The translations under genes were made by a program, and so were the position numbers. From assembly GCF_036320965.1 (NCBI RefSeq), contig NC_092239.1:5639320-5703319 (forward strand): 64,000 nt of DNA, given 5' to 3'. Shown one piece after another: positions 49,451 to 60,931 of this stretch. This DNA comes from Panulirus ornatus (Eukaryota; Arthropoda; Malacostraca; Decapoda; Palinuridae). Under the pieces are notes generated by a model, which was not told the origin of the DNA, did not search any database, and worked only from the letters and a program-made list of their open reading frames with translations. Position 1 is the stretch's first letter. Every line of letters starts with the position of its first letter.

Positions 49451-51193
49451 CTACATTTATTTCATTTTCATTTCCCCGAAAAGAAAATAATCAACATTCC
49501 CATAAGGTGTTGAAGACAGCGGGGAAAGGGGAAGACCAAGGTGAAGGAATGATAATGAGAGAGATTGAGAGAGGCTTCGAGTTATCTGTTCCTGAACATT
49601 CATGAGGGTGAGAGGTGCGCATGAGATGACCTGAACAACATCACTGTGGTATGTAAGAAAGACATGCTGTTAATCAACTGATCCAGGGAATATGAATTGG
49701 TCAAGATAAACTATGGAATGGTCGAAGGGGCTCGGCAGTGTATGACGACACAAGTTCAGTAGATTATATATGACAGGAAGTGAATAAATATGGACATTCT
49801 TCTGTTCCTTACCATTTCCTCAGTAAAGTAGGAAATGACAAACGTTTACAAAAAAATGGAATGGTGACAAAGTACCAATGAACATTAATTACAGTGTATG
49901 ATGAATATAAACAATTTTCAAAAAAGTTATTGTACTCTCAACAACTAAACTACTTTTCTTCATATTTCTTATATATCAAGTACATACAGCACTGTATGTG
50001 GGAGCATCAAGTAGAAGTAGTAGGTTGGAACATTAGGTAAACACATTAGGAAGTAGTAGTCATTAGGAACATTAGGTAAAAGCCTCTGAAAACACTGTGC
50101 TAGAATTCTCTTCTGCTAATAACCCATTGAGGACAAGGCACTAAAACTAAGAGAGACTTTTGTCAAGCTGGAGCTCGCCACCAGATGAATTTCCTCCAGT
50201 AAAGCGAATGCTTAGAGGTCTTGGGGACGAAACGTCCTCAACCTATTCTCAAACTTTAAAGGCCACCCCCTTGTAGGGGTACCTGAAGGAAATGGATATT
50301 AGATATATAAAGATGGACAGCAATGTACCTTACATGCCTTGAGGCACTTGTACTTATGCTTATAAACCATGCAGTACAATTCTAAGGAAACTGGTGTATG
50401 ATGGAATAAGCTTTCCCAGTACCCACGAAGCAAACAAGGTATGCTCTGTCAGTGGTCAGTAGTGCATAAACTTTTATGATTAAATTGTGATTGCTTTTGA
50501 TCTTGCACTGTTTCTTACATTCCTTTGCTCTATGTTATTCTGTATGCCAAATAGTAAATCTTATACAAACATCCCATATACAGTAGGTTTGTTACAATCA
50601 ATACAACAGATAGAATATAAATAAGATTACCTGTGATGCTGTTTTTGGTCTTACATGGTGAATACAAAAAAAAATTCTGATGGCATTGCTTTATAATACT
50701 ATATACCACAAATAGTAAATCTTAAACATCAACACTACAGCATGTATGGTGGGATGCATGGATGCGTACTCCAGCTAGCTAGTAAACACAATAATTCTAA
50801 AACTTGTGACTAATTCTGCCTTATGTTTTTCATCAAAGGAATTTGTTTCAACATAATTGCTTCATAATACTACACACCACAGATCACACAGTTTACATGA
50901 CCTCATGAAAGTTGAATATTAAAAACTTTCTTCTCTCCATAAAATACAAAAAAATTTATATATTTAACTCACCTGATACCACGGGACCAGACGAACTTAT
51001 TCAATCTGGTGTCGATACGCACATCTTCAGTGTTCATCTGCTTCTTGGCAAATTTGCGAATTTCCTTAATAGCACGAGGAGCCCTTCGCTTAAAGGATAC
51101 ACCATGAAGCCTTTTATGCATGTTGATGGTGTACTCTCGGGTCACCACCTTGTCGATGACCGACTGACCCTTCTCACCCTTGACACGTGGCAT
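48410..51193 (-). CDS. RPL31: 60S ribosomal protein L31 (eL31), complete; coding exons 50973-51193 and 48410-48563
   Basis: A structural protein of the large ribosomal subunit near the exit tunnel. The exons join in phase to 124 residues, matching the family (125 in human). Exon 2 starts exactly at the ATG and encodes [39 protein letters not shown] and [18 protein letters not shown]. Exon 3 continues [20 protein letters not shown], then [20 protein letters not shown] and an acidic end. Splice sites are GTGAGT at the donor and a pyrimidine tract plus CAG at the acceptor. A noncoding leader exon lies at 53186-53214. The frame is clean, so it looks functional and is intron-containing, not a processed pseudogene. 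Confidence 0.96.
49149..49215. repeat. (TA)n microsatellite in RPL31 intron 2
   Basis: Pure TA tract at the 5' border of a LINE A copy. Confidence 0.97.
49216..49415 (+). mobile_element. LINE family A copy, short-3'UTR subfamily, in RPL31 intron 2
   Basis: Begins 'ggggttgacgtgctgtcagt', runs to 'accatggaaagctgtgtagg' and jumps directly to 'tatgtatatttgcgtgtgtg'. It therefore lacks several hundred bases of the long 3'UTR. It ends with 'gcaaacgcgggagacagcaa' and an A-run followed by TA. Confidence 0.85.
49416..49447. repeat. (TA)n microsatellite
   Basis: TA tract immediately after the A-tail of the LINE copy. Confidence 0.95.
49480..49850 (+). mobile_element. Old diverged relative of LINE family A
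   Basis: Preserves the order 'gggaaaggggaagaccaagg' (a GRPR-like codon run), 'catgctgttaatcaactgat', 'gtcaagataaactatggaat' and 'atatatgacagg', with a decayed end. Similarity to family A is clear in order but low in identity. Confidence 0.55.
49985..50240 (+). repeat. Dispersed repeat C
   Basis: 'aagtagtaggttggaacatt', 'cattaggtaaaagcctctg', 'aaaacactgtgctagaattc' and 'caaggcactaaa' match 59685-59890. Confidence 0.75.
50973..51193 (-). CDS. RPL31: RPL31 first coding exon
   Basis: Starts [20 protein letters not shown] immediately after the acceptor tttag and ends [14 protein letters not shown] plus two bases. Confidence 0.96.
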
Positions 51194-53185
51194 CTAAAAT
51201 GTGTTAATCAGCTCAATAAGTACTCTTTTGGTGTTCATCAAAATAAATTCCATTCAATCCCAATCAGCAACCTACAGGTAAACTTGGTTATACCAACCTC
51301 ACACAATCCAAATTCATACATAGGTGATTTACAATTGACTACATAAAATTTTCTTGCAGGGTGCTGAAATTTAAACTTGTATGGCTGCATATACCTAAAA
51401 ATGTTTGAAAACTAATCATTCAAAAATTCTAAGCTTCTCATAAAGGAAAAAAAAGTTAAGAGCCACTTAAATTACTTATATTTTTTCCTTTACACTTGAT
51501 CACCATTTCATGTGTTAGAGGTAGCACCAAAAACATACAAACAATGGCCTCATTTGCTCACGTCCATTCTCTAACAGTCATAAATAAAGCACTGAACTCA
51601 CAGCCTCCCATCATAGCAAAGACCTAAAGATCATTCCAAGGTTTTCTCAACACACTTCGAATGCCCTGGTTCTGCACACTAACAGTATGTCACCTCATTG
51701 TACACTCCATCATTTTTATTCTCTCTATACCATGTGCCTCACACCATCCTTCTTGTTCAGGCTCTGATAATTCAATATTTCTTTTACTCATCTCCTTGTC
51801 AACCCCCTATGTAGTAGGTGGCATGCAGCCACCAACCGAGGAGGTTCTACCAGTACCACCTGCCTACATACTGTTTAGGGTTTTAGGCTGCTATGAAGCA
51901 TGCCAGTTACTAAGTGAATGCAAGTTTCACTCCAATGACCCGGGTTGCTCTCTTTCAGCCTTGCCCATAACTGAGGCTCATAATATTTGGTCCACAAAAA
52001 TCCTTTCCATCCCAACCATAACTCGCATGCTTTATTCTTCATAATTCTAGATTTTCCTGTGATGGGTGCTACACAACAGTCCTGCGTTTTGGCACAATCA
52101 TGTCTTTAGTACTCCCCTTGGTCTTTCCACTTCTGGCCTATCTATCCTCTTACTTCATTCTGCATTCATCCACTCCATTTCAACTCGCCCTGTTCCTCTT
52201 TTTGTCATGCTAGGTATATCATTTTTATAATGTCATTTCTTAAAGAAACAACCCTCCTAATCCCAAATATTTTCCTCAATGAAGCATTTAATTCGCATAC
52301 ATCTAATTTCATCCATTCTTTCCCATTTAGCGCCTTTGCCTCTCATACACTTGACTAATGTACCATCAAACGTACCCATCTCTAGCCATGCATACAGTGA
52401 CCTTTTTTTTTTATCACTTCATCTCCCACACATTACATAAATCTATACACATCCCCATATATCACGGGGAAAATGCAGCCTATTTATACACATCCCAATA
52501 AAAAAATAATGGTTAAATGCAGCCAATCGATGCCATCAAACATGTCTTATTTATAGAGAATAGCTGACATGACATGTCATATTTCCTTCATGTATCGGTG
52601 TATATTTTAAAAGTTGTCATCATGGAAAGTGGGTGCATTCCCGTACTAAATATCCATTTCTGATTACAGAACTTCAGATTTTGAACTTTACTGTAGCCAA
52701 GCTGACCCAGTATATGAAACTCAAAAGGCCTCGACTGAATACAAATATAAAACGTATGAAAACAGATGTAGTTACCGTATAGGAATAATCTTTAAGCATA
52801 ACAGTAAAATAAAAATACCAAACTTTACTAATACAATCCACATTCACAGCTGTTTTATGTAAACAAAAACTAATTCATAAGGTAATTTTATGTTTTCAAG
52901 ATGTTTGACACCAATTTCATTTTCCTCTAATTCCTGTACATTGCAGTTAAGTACAGGAGAAACGTAAATACTCCTTAATAACACAGTGGTCCCTGTCAAG
53001 TTATCATGGGTACAACGTGGTCATCTCCACATATTTCCCGGTCATCACGACCTCAACTCTCGTTATTAAGGCAAACTACGCACTTCACACGCACACACAG
53101 ACAACGACACTTCAAGAAAATCACGTCAAAACTTTCCAAAAAGCGGCAAAATAAAGGAAAAACGATTAAAATTTATTGTTCTTAC
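51194..53185. other. RPL31 intron 1; partial repeat C relative at 51780-52110
   Basis: 'ataattctagattttcctgt' near 52042 matches 59625-59645 of repeat C. No snoRNA with both C and D boxes was convincing. Confidence 0.5.
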
Positions 53186-53214
53186 CGTCGCTTCTGGGTA
53201 AGTGTACGAAAGAG
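53186..53214 (-). promoter_or_regulatory. RPL31: RPL31 5' TOP leader exon
   Basis: The minus strand reads CTCTTTCGTACACTTACC followed by CAGAAGCGACG and a GTAAGA donor. A C followed by a pyrimidine run is the terminal oligopyrimidine signature of ribosomal protein mRNAs. Spliced to 51193 it gives a leader of about 29 nt ending directly at ATG. The exact start base is inference. Confidence 0.7.
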
Positions 53215-53734
53215 ATGCATGGTGCTCTAGTGGCCAAAGATTCAACTATACCATGAACATCGCGATGCGTTATATTTCTTACATAGCTTTTAAGTTCAAT
53301 ACTAAGTAGCTTTTAGTTGACATTTGCTAATATATTAATATCAAATTATGTGCAAAGCTCATGAGATTGATGAATGAAGCAAAACAAGTATCATATTACC
53401 CATGATACGAAAATTCATCTATTATGGTCGACAGGTATTTCATAAAACACAATTCACATTTACGTCCATACATTACAATAAAACTTTTATTTGTACATGA
53501 AATCTTCAGTGAGTTAAAGTTGCGAGATAAACAAGATACAAGGAAAACGTCAGGAATTATTTCTGATTAATGCTATAACTAGAAAACATCCGTTGTACCA
53601 ATGATTTTAATAAAAAAATATCAAAATGCAGGTTAATAAGCAACATAACTCTAAGCAAATCTTTTACACTGTAAAGGTCATATAAATCATATTCCGAAAA
53701 TTCCGTCATTATTCATGATTACTGCCACTTAACT

Positions 53735-54000
53735 GCCTTTACAATGACTTTTAGAAAACTTTGATAAGGCACCGCACAAAAGACATCTTCCGGCTACATT
53801 ATTACTCATCACAGGACTTGTTCTTCATTGGATCACTAATTTCAAGCAAGCCGGTCTCAATATGCTGTCAATGAAGGATGTTCGTGGGGTTCTGTCCCTG
53901 ACACCATCCCTCCAGTGTAAACTTGTCGGCAAAAGTCTATTGGTATAGACTTTTCATCAACAGTCTATGAAATCGACGAATCAGGGTACAGCCATCACCC
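53735..54000 (+). mobile_element. Decayed LINE reverse transcriptase fragment
   Basis: Reads NFDKAPHKRHLP, then TGLVLHWITNFKQAG, with stops. It corresponds to the AFDKAPH...W..FL palm region of CR1-type elements. It is directly followed by the 65-bp minisatellite. Confidence 0.6.
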
Positions 54001-54060
54001 CTTCATACATCACTCTCCGCAGCCACTCCAGTCATCCATCTCCACACCCTAGTCATCTAA

Positions 54061-54430
54061 AAAGCACTAGGCAACAATACAACATTCAATAAACCTAATA
54101 GGCCTCCAATGCTTCTGACCTGGCATGGATGACACCTCAAAAGCATAGCATCTAGTAAACCTACTAGTCCTCTAATACTTAGACCTCACATGGATGACAC
54201 ACCTCAACAGCATAGCATCCAGTAAACCTAATAGAACTACAATGCTTCTCAGACCTCACATGGATGACACAACAGCATAGCATCCAGTAAACCTAATAGG
54301 ACTACAATGCTTCTCAGACCTCACATGGATGACACAACAGCATAGCATCCAATAAACCTAACAGGCCTCCAATGCTTCTCAGACCTCACATGGATGTCAC
54401 ACCTCAACAGAATAGCATCCAGTAAACCTG
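54061..54430. repeat. Minisatellite, unit about 65-70 bp, about 5.5 copies
   Basis: 'tggatgacac' recurs near 54126, 54191, 54261, 54326 and 54391 (as tggatgtcac). It is followed each time by 'agcatagcatccagtaaacc' or close variants. One unit carries an extra five bases. Confidence 0.93.
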
Positions 54431-55084
54431 TTATGGATAAGCTTCAACAGTTGTTCATGAAATGGCCTCATACTTTTACCTCTTAACCTTATTAGTTCCT
54501 GAAGATTTTTTCTTTCAGACATCTATCACTCCTGAGACAGCTCTTCTCAGTAAGTTCCTGTTTCTCATCAACTTTCCAGTTGAACAGTTGAAATTCATGC
54601 CTAGCCAAGACACAAGAACCTCCCCAAATTCTATCAGATTCTGGATTGGATGAAGCTCCACCATTAATTAATCCAAAGTTTCTTGTCAAAAAATGAAGTA
54701 GCTAAGTTTATAAACAATAACATGGCTAACAAGTGGAAGGCAAATGATATCACTAACCTGTGAGTACTCTTAATTCTCATAAGGATTCCACTCATGACAA
54801 GTCAAGAGACAACCAGTCTACTTCGTATTCTTCCATATTATCTTAGCCTTTTTCTATATCTGTTCTCATGTAACTCACTAACAAATTTACTTTTACTCAA
54901 TCTTCATATGTCTTTATGCTCATGTAAGAGGAGTACATCACTCATAACAGCAACTTAAATATGGTTTCTTAATTTCTCATTTGCTTTAAATGACTCTTTA
55001 CCAGTCCAACAGAAGACAAAATCTCATCAAGGGATAGTAAACAGTAGTTTCTTGATGGTCTTTTAATCTTGTAATATCCCATCT

Positions 55085-55345
55085 CATTCCTGGCACTACT
55101 GTGCTGATGCGGGGGATGGTGATGCTGTTTCCTAGGGGGCAGGGTGGCATCAGGAATGGACAAAGGCGAGCAAGTATGAATATGTATATATATGTATGCA
55201 TATATGCATATGTTTTTGTATATATATACACATATGCATGTGTATGTACATGTACGTATACATATTTGTATACGAGTGGATAGGACTTTGTTTCCTGGTG
55301 CTGCCTTGCTAATGAGAGAAACAGTGATCAAGTATGAATAAATAT
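55085..55345 (+). mobile_element. Diverged LINE family A-type 3'UTR
   Basis: 'gggggcagggtggcatcagg', then tgta/tata-rich sequence, then 'ggactttgtttcctggtgct' and 'gccttgctaatgagagaaac' keep the order of the family A tail. Confidence 0.65.
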
Positions 55346-57261
55346 AATATTCTTAAATGACACTTACATTTCCATATCAATAATTCTATATATTCTATAT
55401 ACATATCTATACATACACACAGAAATACATCAATCTCAACCAAAATATATCAACAGTATCAATAGATACTACTGACAAATCAGTGTGAACCTTTACAGGA
55501 TTATGTCCTGGAAAGATTTTTCTTGAAACCAAGAAAATGTCAAAAGCAGTAATAGTGTAGGCAGCGGGAAGAATTCGAAGGTTGTAATAAAGAGAACTCT
55601 ACATGGGTATAAAATAAAATGTGATGGTCACATATGACAAACACGAATCAGAAAAAGGGGATGAAGAAGAGGACATAAAGGGCCAAAAAATGAGATAGTT
55701 CTTTTCGTAAGGATATTCTTGATTCTAAGTAAGAATGTTTTATCAAGACTTGTGAGATATGAAAAAATCAATACAGACAATAATGCTAGATGCTAAATGG
55801 AATTGAACAGCCTATATTAGTCTATGAAAATGACGATTACATTTATCCATCAGGCGTGCCAAGAATGTTGGTGATGGCTTTTTTGAGGCATGTAATTGAA
55901 CAGATTTGGTTTAAGACCGAGAATTCAAGCAGTATCACATCTGCTTTCCCAGATGCCATCATTCTTCCCATGATCAGCTATTTCATATCTACAGGCATTC
56001 TGTGCACTCCATTAGGGTAATTTATATATTCAAAGAGCTGTTCCCTTGCCTCTCTATTAGTAACAAGGGCATCAAAAGCATTTTGTTACATTAATTCTCC
56101 GCACATCATCTTTCTCCAGTCCTTCCCTTCTGTCCCTTGCTGCCTTCTCCCTGTTCTTCATATATTATCACCACTGCTCTCATAAGCTGTCTGCAAGAGC
56201 CCCTGCCTCAAAGGCTTGGACCCATGGCAAACATTTGGCTGCTGCTTCCCATTCTTTCTTTTCCACAGAGATGTACAGTTCTCTTCCTATTACCATTCTG
56301 CCTTTAACACTTAAGTCTATAATCACCTGTGGGGCTCTGATTAATATCTACTTTTTTTTTTTCATACCTGATTGCCATTTCCCATGTTAGTAGCATAGTG
56401 CCAGAGACAGACGAAGAGAGGCTGCATCCACTCACATCCATTGTCTAGCAATTCTGTTTCTTATAACCTATTTTCTTTTCAAGCAACATGGACATGACTG
56501 GGGCATATTTTGACTTTGTCATGTTATGAAAATAAAGGCAATGGCATGTATGGGAATGCAGGTAGAGTGGCGTACATCCATCAGCAATGCCCAGCAGCCA
56601 AGTCACATTTTGTGTATAATGCATATGTAAATGCCCTTTGTACATTCAAGAAATTGAAATGAATTTGAAAAATCCATCAGGACTGTTTACATTTTCTCTT
56701 GTATCTACAAAATAGCAGCAAAGTAATAGTTGAAAAAAATATGTATGCTATTACACTACCTCTAATTAATACTAATACAGTAAGATTTTTTTGTTTTGTT
56801 TTACTAGTAATCATACTGTTCACTTTCATAGCCCCACTCTGTGGTATGATAAATTTCAAAATTCCATGCTATCCTTTCAAAACTTGTTTAATACTTCTTT
56901 TCTCACAATTTTCTTTCCTGCATTAGAGCTTCCTGAAGCAACCTCCATTCCCCCACACAACCATTTCCAATTCTTTTAATGGAAGAAATCAGAGATTGCT
57001 TCATATATGTGGAAAGTGAAGCATGGCTGCTGGATCTTCAGCTGAAATGCTTGGGATTCAGCCTATATTTCCCTGCCCTAAATGCAACTCCAGCTGAACC
57101 AATTCAGCAAAGATGAGTTTAAGCTTTGAACATTCCTTAATAATGTTGTAATGTTAGAGATCACCTGCCTAAAATAGAGATGTTTCATATTCCAGAATAA
57201 TACTAATCAAAGCATCATTGTAGCTGATAAAATACCATGTGAACATATTGCAACATTTACC
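55346..57261. other. No recognised gene
   Basis: Short frames only. A weak repeat D-like phrase ('gcaagagcccctgcctcaaa') lies near 56192. Confidence 0.45.
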
Positions 57262-57610
57262 TTTTATACATGACAGCTAGAGACTGAGGGTGAACAAATG
57301 TGGCCTTTGTTGTCTTTCCCTAGCGCTACCTCGTGCACATGCGGGGGGACGGGGTTGTCATTTCATGCGTGGCTGGGTGGCAACGGAAATGAATAGGGGC
57401 AGACAGTATGAATTTTGTACATGTGTATATATGTATATGTCTGTGTGTGTATATATATGTATATGTTGAGATGTATAGGTATGTATATATGCGTGTGTGG
57501 ACATGTGTGTATATACATGTGTATGTGAGTAGGTTGGGCCATTCTTTTGTCTGTTTCTTTGCACTACCTTGCTAACACGGGAGACAGCGACATAGTATGA
57601 TAATAATAAA
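57262..57610 (+). mobile_element. LINE family A 3'UTR copy, 5'-truncated
   Basis: Runs from 'atacatgacagctagagact' through the G-rich and tgta-rich parts to 'ctaccttgctaacacgggag' and a (taataa) tail. No convincing target duplication was found. Confidence 0.85.
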
Positions 57611-57657
57611 AAAACTTTTCATTGAAGCAGAAAATTTTGTGATGCTTAAAAGAAATG

Positions 57658-58542
57658 ACAAATATCTTTTTTTTTTTTTTTTTTTTTGCCGGTCTCCCGC
57701 GTTTGCGAGGTAGCGCAAGGAAACAGACGAAAGAAATGGCCCAACCCACCCCCATACACATGTATATACATACGTCCACACACGCAAATATACATACCTA
57801 CACAGCTTTCCATGGTTTACCCCAGACGCTTCACATGCCTTGATTCAATCCACTGACAGCACGTCAACCCCAGTATACCACATCGCTCCAATTCACTCTA
57901 TTCCTTGCCCTCCTTTATGTTCAGGCCCCGATCACACAAAATCTTTTTCACTCCATCTTTCCACCTCCAATTTGGTCTCCCTCTTCTCCTCGTTCCCTCC
58001 ACCTCCGACACATATATCCTCTTGGTCAATCTTTCCTCACTCATTCTCTCCATGTGCCCAAACCATTTCAAAACACCCTCTTCTGCTCTCTCAACCACGC
58101 TCTTTTTATTTCCACACATCTCTCTTACCCTTACGTTACTTACTCGATCAAACCACCTAACACCACACATTGTCCTCAAACATCTCATTTCCAGCACATC
58201 CATCCTCCTGCGCACAACTCTATCCATAGCCCACGCCTCGCAACCATACAACATTGTTGGAACCACTATTCCTTCAAACATACCCATTTTTGCTTTCCGG
58301 GATAATGTTCTCGACTTCCACACATTCTTCAAGGCTCCCAGAATTTTCGCCCCCTCCCCCACCCTATGATCCACTTCCACTTCCATGGTTCCATCCGCTG
58401 CAAGATCCACTCCCAGATATCTAAAACACTTCACTTCCTCCAGTTTTTCTCCATTCAAACTCACCTCCCAATTGACTTGACCCTCAACCCTACTGTACCT
58501 AATAACCTTGCTCTTATTCACATTTACTCTTAACAAATATCT
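57658..58542 (-). mobile_element. LINE family A copy with open reverse transcriptase C-terminus, short-3'UTR subfamily
   Basis: The minus-strand frame at 57898-58536 is open for 212 codons. It reads LRVNVNKSKVIRYSRVEGQV, FRYLGVDLAADG, VVPTMLYGCEAWAMDRVVRR, MRCLRTMCGVRWFDRVSNVR and EEGVLKWFGHMERMSEERLT, ending near RGRPNWRWKDGVKK. The 5' part with the catalytic box is missing by truncation. The 3'UTR has the same internal deletion as 49216-49415 and ends in about 20 A residues. Direct repeats ACAAATATCT at 57658-57667 and 58533-58542 are the target-site duplication. This is the youngest-looking copy here. I place it only as a non-LTR element. Confidence 0.92.
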
Positions 58543-59610
58543 CTAGTTGTTCCAAATACTCATGAAACTATGAAACACATCAACAAAATATTTGCTAATG
58601 ATAAGTATCACATAATCAAGTTTAAAAGAAATTCTACGGTCAAAACTTATCATAATAACTATCTTTATAGACATTCATATATTTTAGTTGTGTTTCTTTC
58701 ACAACAATTCTATTACAGCAACAGAGCCATACTATTACAACAAACCTAAAACTTAAACTTATGAGAGGTATAAAGCCAAAATTGTCATGAAATATCTCAC
58801 TCAAGCACTAAACTTATACAAACACAGTGAGAAGTTCAACATTCTTATAGAATGCTATCATGCAGATCTAATACATGCTTTAAGACCATCACTAGAAAAT
58901 TATCTTTGGATTGAGCCTTATCAAATTTGAACAAGAGTAAAATGCAGGCACTACAATTTGTATGACCCCTTAGGTTTTGAGATGCACTGCTCTTTTGTTC
59001 AATCCATAAACAAAAACAAAATGATTGCCACACCACCTTTTATGACTGGAAGTCATTTGCCTACTAACTAAAATTATGTAAGCAATTCACTCTCACAGTT
59101 ACTAAACCATTCAAGAAAGGGCAGTCCCTTCACTGCAGACCATCCCAACAAAACACAGAGCACAAGAAACAAACATGCAATGGAAATTATTGGCCTGCAA
59201 TAAGGTTACTTGCTTAGGAAACATATTACACATTGTAAAGCCTGCAAATTCTTTGTAGTATACTTGCCTTACCATCAAGTACATTACACAATTGGCTCAA
59301 TAGAATAAGTATGAATGTTGCTGGAATACCTGCACACAACAGATGTTGAAGAATAAATCAAAACAGTTGAAACCAAATGTCTTTGTAGATAGTAGTTGAG
59401 AGGCAGCCAATGACAAGGGAGGTATATTACCTACACAATTTGCCTTGGTATTGGAAGGGTTAGAGACAACTGCAGAGTAAGGCAGCATTTCAGTGGTTGC
59501 ACTCCTCTGATCCAGGTAACTTTCTTTTCTTTCTGCCTAACCCACACGGACTACTGGCATTCTGTTTACAACACAATCTATCCTTGTCACACATAACACT
59601 TAACTCACAC
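58543..59610. other. No recognised gene
   Basis: AT-rich sequence without credible frames. Confidence 0.5.
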
Positions 59611-59614
59611 AGTT

Positions 59615-59900
59615 CACTCATCATAACTCTAGATTTTCCTGTGGGAAGTGCTATGTGCTAGCCCTGCCTTTTGGCAATATGGTGGGAGCAATAGATGGAA
59701 GTAGTAGGTAGGAGCATTAGGTAGAAACACTAGGTGGAAGTAGTGGGAAGGAACATTAGGCATGAGCATTAGGTAGTAGCAGTCAGAAGGAACATTAGGG
59801 AAGACCCTTTGTAAACACTGCACTAGAATTGCCCTGTGTCAGTGCCCGTTAAAGAGTGAGGCACTAAAGGCTAAGAAGCAGCACTACAGTTCACTAGTTA
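59615..59900 (+). repeat. Dispersed repeat C, longest copy
   Basis: Starts 'cataactctagattttcctg', includes 'tagccctgccttttggcaat' and then an internal minisatellite of 'agtaggtaggagcattaggt' phrases. It ends 'gtgaggcactaaaggctaag'. Partial copies lie at 34071, 34645, 49985 and 52030. Confidence 0.75.
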
Positions 59901-60203
59901 TGGAGACTCTATTGCCATGGCCATCCAACTGACGGAGTTCCAGAATGGAACAGACATCATAGATATAGATAGATAGATAGAAAATAAGTTTATGAATTCA
60001 CCTGCCTTGTTAATAATTAACCAACTGAAAATAATTTAGTCTCTTCCTGAACAAGTCTACTGTTTTGACATTTACGACAACAGAAAGTAGTGTAATCCAT
60101 TTTTCATATTTGCAAAGAAATATTTCCTAAAATCAGTGTAACACTTCCTACCTTTAATCTCTTTAGCCTGCTTGTTTTTCCTTAATACATCATCCCTGGT
60201 TAT

Positions 60204-60931
60204 TTTGAACAATGTTTTATTATTTTTTTTACTTTGCTTTGTCGCTGTCTCCCGCGTTAGGGAGGTAGCGCAAGGAAACAGACGAAAGAATGGCCCAACC
60301 CACCCACATACACATGTATATACATACACGTCCACACACGCAAAAATATATACCTATACATCTCAATGTATACATATATACATACACACACAGACATATA
60401 CATATATACACATGTACATAATGCATACTGTCTACCTTTATTCATTCCCATCGCCACCCCACCACACATGGAATGGAATAACAACCCCCTCCCCCCTCAC
60501 GTGTGCGAGGTAGTGCTAGGAAAAGACAACAAAGGCCCCATTCGTTCACACTCAGTCTCTAGCTGTCATGTAATAATGCACCGAAACCACAGCTCCCTTT
60601 CCACATCCAGGCCCCACAGAACTTTCCATGGTTTACCCCAGACGCTTCACATGCCCTGGTTCAATCCATTGACAGCACGTCGACCCGGGTATACCACATC
60701 GTTCCAATTCACGTAAATGCAAGAGTTTTGGAAAGAGGGGCAAGTATGCAGTCTGTTGTGGATGAGAGAGCTTGGGAAGTGAGTCAGTTGTTGTTCGCTG
60801 ATGATACAGCGCTGGTGGCTGATTCATGTGAGAAACTGCAGAAGCTGGTGACTGAGTTTGGTAAAGTGTGTGAAAGAAGAAAGTTGAGAGTAAATGTGAA
60901 TAAGAGCAAGGTTATTAGGTTTGAACAATGT
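60204..60931 (-). mobile_element. LINE family A insertion with 5' inversion (twin priming) and 12-bp target duplication
   Basis: 60216-60712 is the minus-oriented 3' end: coding end plus long 3'UTR, with the hairpin near 60245-60270. 60713-60919 is the upstream reverse transcriptase segment in the opposite orientation, reading SQLLFADDTALVADSCEKLQ and RKLRVNVNKSKVIR with the catalytic FADD box. The region between these two parts is deleted. TTTGAACAATGT flanks the whole unit at 60204-60215 and 60920-60931. Confidence 0.92.

Noticed and set aside
50912..51346. Plus-strand frame of 144 codons over RPL31
   Set aside because: Antisense to the well-conserved RPL31 exon.
52560..52625. Possible C/D snoRNA in RPL31 intron 1 (ATGATGA on the minus strand at about 52617-52623)
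   Set aside because: No CTGA D box at a suitable distance and no terminal stem was seen.
53186..53220. ATG at 53220 as an upstream RPL31 start (MHLFRTLTQKR)
   Set aside because: It is out of frame with RPL31 after splicing, and the adjacent CTCTTTC fits a TOP transcription start, which would exclude this ATG.
57262..57620. Target-site duplication for this LINE A copy
   Set aside because: Only a 5-base CTTTT match at the two ends, not above chance in AT-rich DNA.
57905..58369. Plus-strand frame of 154 codons
   Set aside because: Antisense shadow of the LINE reverse transcriptase tail, with the same residue pattern as the antisense frame at 46217-46777.
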